NCBI GenBank assembly: GCA_030731175.1
Contig: JANQUM010000453.1
Coordinates: 1 to 13,296 of the forward strand
Origin: Spirosomataceae bacterium
Lineage (GTDB): Bacteria > Bacteroidota > Bacteroidia > Cytophagales > Spirosomataceae
Reading direction: 5' to 3'
DNA length: 13,296 nucleotides
This document shows, piece after piece, positions 5,441 to 11,000 of the stretch. The notes beneath the pieces are model-generated. The model was not told the DNA's origin. It made no database searches and saw nothing but the letters and a program-made list of their open reading frames with translations. Each line of letters starts with the position of its first letter. Position 1 is the stretch's first letter. The translations under genes were made by a program, and so were the position numbers.

Positions 5441-7738
5441 ATGAAAAGAATTATATTAACGCTCCTTTTTTCGGTAATGCTTTTGCCTTTTCTTTCCGCA
5501 CAAAATTTTTATGCTGCGTCGGAAGAAGAATTTGGTAAAAACCGAATTCAGTACAAGAACTTTGACTGGAAGACAACCCGCTCTAATAATTTTGAAGTAA
5601 ATTATTACCGTGGCGGAAACGAGCTTTCTGAGCGTGCCGCAAAAATTGCCGAAGGTGAGTTTGACCGTATCACCGAAGTGTTGGGTTATACGCCGTTCAC
5701 GATGATGAAGCTCTTTATATATAATTCACCCAAAGATTTAGAGCAAAGCAACATTGGTCTTACTTCACCGATTGAGTACGACGGCGGCATTTTGAATCTT
5801 TCCCGCTCACGGGTCGAGATTGCGTACGCCGGAAACGAGAAAAATTTTGAAGCTGATATTGTGCAGCAAGTCGCCAAGTTATTTGTTTACGATATGCTCT
5901 ATGGCGGCAGTTTGAAAGAAGTGTTGCAAAGCTCGCTGATGTTAACTGTGCCTGATTGGTATATGTCTGGCGTTGCTCGTTATGTTTCGCATGATAACGG
6001 AAGTGAAGAAGAGCTTAACCTGATGAAGGCTAAAGTGATTCAGGCTCAAGATAAAAAACTTAAAACGCTTAAAGGAGATGATGCCGCTATTGTTGGCCAA
6101 TCTATTTGGCACTACATTGCCCAGCGGTACGGAATGGATAATATTTCCAACATTCTGAATCTGACCCGCATTATTCGGGACGAGCAATCCAGCATAACGA
6201 GTACACTCGGCATTTCCTATAATCGGTTTTTGCGGGAATGGAGCGATTATTACCTCAAAGATATGCATTTGCGTAATGCAATTAACGACGACGCAAGCGT
6301 TGCCGAAAAAGTTGAACAAACACCCAATGCCACCTTACCGCAAATAACGCAACTGCCTAATCTTCGGGCAAACGAAGTTGATACCGATAACTACGTATTT
6401 GAGGCAGGGAATATCGATAAGGTAAAAATTGGTGTAGCTTCTTCGTCTTCTAAAGCACCGAGCAAAAGAGGCAAAACGCTAACCCGTGCCAATCGCGGCA
6501 GGGAAGAATTTAAGCTTACCGCCCCGAAGGCTTATCAAAATTTGCTTGTCACAAACGATATTCAGACAGATTTTGTGAATGACCCGCTGCGACGGCTTGG
6601 CATGAAGAATTCGTTGATGCTTAACGATATGCTCGAAAATAACGTGTTTAAATTTGGGTTGTACATTGCACCGAGTTTCAGAAACCATGATGTATCTGCT
6701 TCCTATAAAAATAATACAAACCGTATCGATTGGGGCTTGAGCTTTCAACGTCGCTCCATTTTCCTGGAAACCGCCGAAGAGCGAAATCAGTACTTGTTCC
6801 GTCCGCTGGGGTTGACATTGCCCGCAGATGCAAATTTTGTTATCCTGCGACGAGTACTTTATCACCGAGTTGAAGGTACGATTTCTTATCCGCTATCAAA
6901 TAACTTGCGGGTTAGTGGCTCGCCTTTCCTCGTAAATACCACCGATATAAATTACTTTGAACTCGGCCGGGCAAATATAAATCGGTACTATTCAGGGGCG
7001 GTTGGTGAGCTTGTCTTTGATAAATCTTATAAGCCTTTTCCAAACGTAGAGGTTGGAACAAAGGCTCTTGTACGTTACGAAAAATACGTTGGACTCAATA
7101 ATGAGCGTGGTTTCAACCGCTTTACAATTGATGCCCGACATTACCAGCCACTCGTAAAAGGTATAGTGCTTGCGGCGAGGCTTTCTTACGGAACCTCTAC
7201 CGGAAATGCTCCCAAGACGACATTTTTGGGTGGAACGGAAAACTGGATAAACAGACAAGTGCAAACTGGAAATGGGCAGGCGAACGGCGTTCCCGGAGAT
7301 TTAAGTGATATTGCATTTTATAATTTTGCGGGAAGCCTGCGTGGGTTCAATTTTGCAAGGATTTATGGTAATAATCATTTGTTAACAAACGTTGAACTCC
7401 GATTGTCAATCGCAGATTTTGTTTCAAACGGTGCTTTGGCATCAAACGCTTTGAAGAATTTACAATTTATCGCTTTTAATGATATTGGTACAGCATGGCA
7501 AGGAGAAAACGGGCCGTTCAGTCGTCAGAATAGTTTGAATACAGAGCTTGTGGGCGGTGGCAATAACCCGTTCAGGGCAACAGTAACTAATTTCAAAAAT
7601 CCGTTCTTGATGGGGAATGGCTTTGGGGTCAGAACTTCTATTCTTGGTTATTTTGTTCGAGCAGATTATGCCTGGGGTTTTGAAGATAAAGAAATGAATA
7701 AGCCGATTTTACACTTTTCTATCGGGCATGATTTCTGA
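5441..7738 (+). CDS. Exported outer-membrane beta-barrel protein with degenerate peptidase-like head
   Basis: The product (765 residues from ATG 5441) begins with a signal peptide, MKRIILTLLFSVMLLPFLSA, with likely cleavage near QNF. The frame is open back to 5072, but that part lies inside the oxidoreductase gene and ATG 5441 is the one followed by a signal peptide. Residues about 25-290 resemble the gluzincin (peptidase MA-like) head of Bacteroidota surface proteins, but the HExxH position reads QQVAK (142-146, in DIVQQVAKLFVYDMLYGG) and the downstream WxxEG glutamate is Ser176 (PDWYMSGVARYVS), so catalysis is unlikely. A hydrophilic linker (about 290-390) is followed by an Omp85/BamA-like barrel: a long strand-rich stretch with SLRGF at 632-636, like the conserved RGF/RGY loop motif, and a terminal Phe (SIGHDF) typical of BAM substrates. 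The beta-propeller often found between head and barrel in related proteins seems absent. Probably the last gene of the cmk operon; the function is unknown. Confidence 0.75.
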   Translation: MKRIILTLLFSVMLLPFLSAQNFYAASEEEFGKNRIQYKNFDWKTTRSNNFEVNYYRGGNELSERAAKIAEGEFDRITEVLGYTPFTMMKLFIYNSPKDLEQSNIGLTSPIEYDGGILNLSRSRVEIAYAGNEKNFEADIVQQVAKLFVYDMLYGGSLKEVLQSSLMLTVPDWYMSGVARYVSHDNGSEEELNLMKAKVIQAQDKKLKTLKGDDAAIVGQSIWHYIAQRYGMDNISNILNLTRIIRDEQSSITSTLGISYNRFLREWSDYYLKDMHLRNAINDDASVAEKVEQTPNATLPQITQLPNLRANEVDTDNYVFEAGNIDKVKIGVASSSSKAPSKRGKTLTRANRGREEFKLTAPKAYQNLLVTNDIQTDFVNDPLRRLGMKNSLMLNDMLENNVFKFGLYIAPSFRNHDVSASYKNNTNRIDWGLSFQRRSIFLETAEERNQYLFRPLGLTLPADANFVILRRVLYHRVEGTISYPLSNNLRVSGSPFLVNTTDINYFELGRANINRYYSGAVGELVFDKSYKPFPNVEVGTKALVRYEKYVGLNNERGFNRFTIDARHYQPLVKGIVLAARLSYGTSTGNAPKTTFLGGTENWINRQVQTGNGQANGVPGDLSDIAFYNFAGSLRGFNFARIYGNNHLLTNVELRLSIADFVSNGALASNALKNLQFIAFNDIGTAWQGENGPFSRQNSLNTELVGGGNNPFRATVTNFKNPFLMGNGFGVRTSILGYFVRADYAWGFEDKEMNKPILHFSIGHDF

Positions 7739-7758
7739 TTACATTCATTTTCTTTAAT

Positions 7759-7792
7759 AAAAACGGTTAACTCACAAGGTTATCCGTTTTTT
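7759..7792 (+). terminator. Intrinsic terminator of the cmk-oxidoreductase-barrel operon
   Basis: AAAAACGG (7759-7766) pairs with CCGTTTTT (7784-7791), and TAAC (7768-7771) with GTTA (7779-7782), with one T/T mismatch and a 7-nt loop. The right arm ends in a run of six T, 21 bp after the barrel-protein stop. Because the left arm starts with five A it may also work weakly on the other strand. Confidence 0.8.
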
Positions 7793-7819
7793 ATTTTGGC
7801 ACAGTTTTAGTTAAGCCCC

Positions 7820-7851
7820 AACGAGCAAAAAATATAGCTTATTTGCTCGTT
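7820..7851 (+). terminator. Second hairpin, possible back-up terminator or regulatory stem
   Basis: AACGAGCAAA (7820-7829) and TTTGCTCGTT (7842-7851) form a perfect 10-bp stem with a 12-nt loop, followed by TT then CTC (four T in all at the stem foot). It lies 28 bp beyond the main terminator. The short T-run makes termination plausible but not certain; a leader element for the downstream gene is the alternative. Confidence 0.5.
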
Positions 7852-8074
7852 TTCTCATTATTAAAGTATTTTGCTTCAATTATTATTATTTGAGTCTATG
7901 TGCTTTAAGGTGCTGTATATGAGCTATTTAGGTATAATGATGATTCATTTTTATTTTTTTTATTTCATCATAAGTCGTTTGGCATAATTTTAGAGCAGTA
8001 AAGGGTAAGAGAAAAACTGTATTACGGTTTTGCTTATTTTATAAACTGTTCCTTATTATAAAGGCTTATCGCTT

Positions 8075-11000
8075 ATGCTGATGAATTTTACACAAGTACA
8101 TTCTGAAACCAGAAACAACCCGGAGGTTTTAACAACCGGTAGAAATTCTGAACCAAACCGCTCAGAAGCGGTAGGTTTAACAAAAAGCTTAGGGTTTGCC
8201 CCGCAAATTTTGGCTACTAAGGAACAACATATTATATATAGGCAAAGCACTGGTACGGGGATTCCTGAAAGCCTCACCGTTGTAAATGGTAAGACAATCG
8301 GTAATTCTTCTCTGAATGCTATTACTGAACCTATTGAAAAACACACTCAAGTGAACTCGCAAACGCAAAATCCAAAGGATATGGGATTTAAATCTTTACA
8401 AAAACCACTATTTAAGTACGTAGCTTCAATGCTATTCATACTTATGACATTCATGACGGCATTCGGGCAGCTCCCGACGGTCGATTTGAAATTGTCAAAA
8501 AACATTGATAATTCTCAGCCGCAAGCTGGAGATCTGGTGAAGTTCACCATGACGCTCCAGAACGAGGGTTCTACTACTGCAACGCAGATAGTAGTTGAGG
8601 ATATGTTCCCCGCCGCTGGCCTCCAGTACGGTTCGGGCGTAACACAATCTGGCAGTTGGTCGTATAATAATACTACCGGTACAGGAGCTTGGACAATACC
8701 AAGTCTCGCTGCCGGGCAGACGGTCAGGCTTGAAGTTACGGCAACCGTAAAAACTACGGCAATGGGTGTTTTCTTTAACGTTGCCGAGGTAAAATCGGTA
8801 AATGAGGAAGATTACGATTCTGTACCAGGAAACAAAAAGCTCTACGAAGATGACATCGCTACGGCTTGTTTCTCTGTTCCAATCCTTTGGACCGTCGGCG
8901 ACGAGTATAACGTTTCAATTCCTCCAATGTATGTTGGCGTTGCCAACACAAAATGGATGCGTAATGACGTTGCCGTTACTTCGGCAACCACGCAAGCTTC
9001 GGTTCTGGCGGATGGCTCTTTAGCAATCACCGGACCTGGAAGTTATACATTTACCGCAGATCTATCCTCGTGTAACGCCACGGGGTGTTGTGCGTTACAG
9101 ATAATTGATGCCACAGACTTTGATCTTGCTTTGCAAAAACTAACGGCGGCTACTTCGGTAACTCCCGGTCAAAACGTAACCTTCGATATTAAAGTAATTA
9201 ACCAAGGAAACGTAAACGCTACCAATATTATGGTGGTTGATTATATTCCTACCGGATTTTCATTAAATGACCCGAACTGGGATTTAGTTGCGGGAATTGC
9301 CCGACTAAAAACTCCAATCGCTTCAATTTTAGCCGGACAGGATGCTACGGTAAAAATTATCTTAAAAGTTAACGATAACCTTGCGGGCGGAACACGCTTA
9401 GACAACTTCGCTGAAATTAGCGACGCTCGTGACCCGAACGGAAACGTGATTGAAGATAAAGATTCAACCCCGGATGACATTAGTGATAATGACGGTGTTG
9501 CGAAAAATGATGAAATAAACGAAAACGGAAAACAAGGCGGAGACGAAGATGATCACGACATTGCGAGTGTGACGGTTGTGGATCGTCCGATTTATGACAT
9601 TGCCCTCGTGAAGAGAACCAACCAGAAAAAAGTAATGCTTGGTGAAACGGTAACTTTCAATATTGAAGTTATTAACCAAGGTACCGAGTCGGTTAATAAT
9701 ATAGTAGTTGCGGATTACGTACCTGCCGGATTTGAAATGGTAGATACAGGTTGGACAATGGTAGGAGGAATTGCATACGATACAATTCCTGGACCTTTAG
9801 CTCCTTCAACTTCAACTATTGTAAGTATTGACTTACGAGTTAAGGCAGATGCTGGAATTGGTTCACTTATTAACGTTGCCGAAATTGCGGAAGCAAAAGA
9901 CACCAACGGGAATCCGGTAATTGACGAAGATTCAAATCTTGACAACACACCGGACAACGACGGAACGCCGGTTGACAATATTGTAAACGAAAATCGCAAG
10001 CAAGACCCAACTGCTGACGAAGACGATCATGACTTCGAGACAGTTGAAATTCTTGGAAACTTCGACTTGTCGTTGCAAAAAATTGCTGCCAGCTCAAGTG
10101 TAAAGCCAGGCGATAATATTACTTACACCATTTCGGTGAAAAACGAAGGTGACATTGACGCCACCGACGTGAAGGTAAAAGATAACGTACCGAACGGGCT
10201 TACTTTAATAGGTGATAATTTCCAAATTGAAAGCGGTTTTGCAGTGCTAAAAACGGCAATCCCTTCAATCAAAGTAGGAGAGACCAAGTCGGTGACTATA
10301 ACCTTTAAGGTTTCTGAAACTTTCACCGGAAAAATAGTGAACGTTGCAGAAATTTCTCAAGCGAAAGATCCTGAAGGAAAAGACATTACAGATACTGATT
10401 CAACGCCCAATAATAATGAAGACGGTGAAGACGATCAGGACGATGCAGAAATCACTGTTACGCCAATTGATAACAATTGTAATACCATCACAAGTATTAC
10501 GGCATCTATTGAAAGCATTTGCGTAGGCGAATCATCAATGGTAAGTGCAGTTAGCTCAAACGGTTCTGATATCAAATGGTATTTAACACCAACCCTCGGA
10601 ACAATACTGTTCACCACAAAGAGCGGCGAAGAATTTAAAGTAGAGCCATCAACAAACATTGTTTACTACGCTGAACTGGCAACTGTAACGGCAGCAAATT
10701 GCCCGAACGTTCGTCTACCACTTGTAGTGCAAGTAAACGCCCGCCCGCTAAACCCAACGTGTAGCGAGTCGGTTGATATTTGTTCAGACGAGAAAATAAG
10801 CCTAAATGATTACATAATTAACGCTGTAACTACACCAGGTGGAACCTTTGAATGGCGGACGGGTGCTCTATCAAGCAGTCCGCTTGTAGCAGATCCTGCG
10901 TCGGTCGGTCCGGGTAAATATTACCTATTCGAGAAATCAGGTGCGGGTTGTTTCAGCAACCCGGCTATCCTGAACGTGAAAGCTAAAGCGTGTGATAAGT

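Larger units (their letters stand above)
7739..8074. other. Intergenic region before the giant surface-protein gene
   Basis: A 336-bp AT-rich gap with two strong hairpins (7759-7792 and 7820-7851) and a weaker one, ATGATGA (7937-7943) with TCATCAT (7965-7971) around a T-rich loop. An in-frame TAA at 8042 limits the downstream gene. No exact TTTG/TAnnTTTG promoter pair was found, although one must lie here or in the leader. No coding frame or RNA gene is supported. Confidence 0.6.

Noticed and set aside
7937..7971. ATGATGA/TCATCAT inverted repeat with a T-rich loop
   Set aside because: Only 7 bp, AT-rich and with a long loop; too likely by chance to call as a functional site.
8056..8346. Minus-strand frame of 96 codons opposite the N-terminal extension of the giant gene
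   Set aside because: The plus-strand frame continues unbroken into the signal peptide and over 1600 further codons; the antisense product has no motif.
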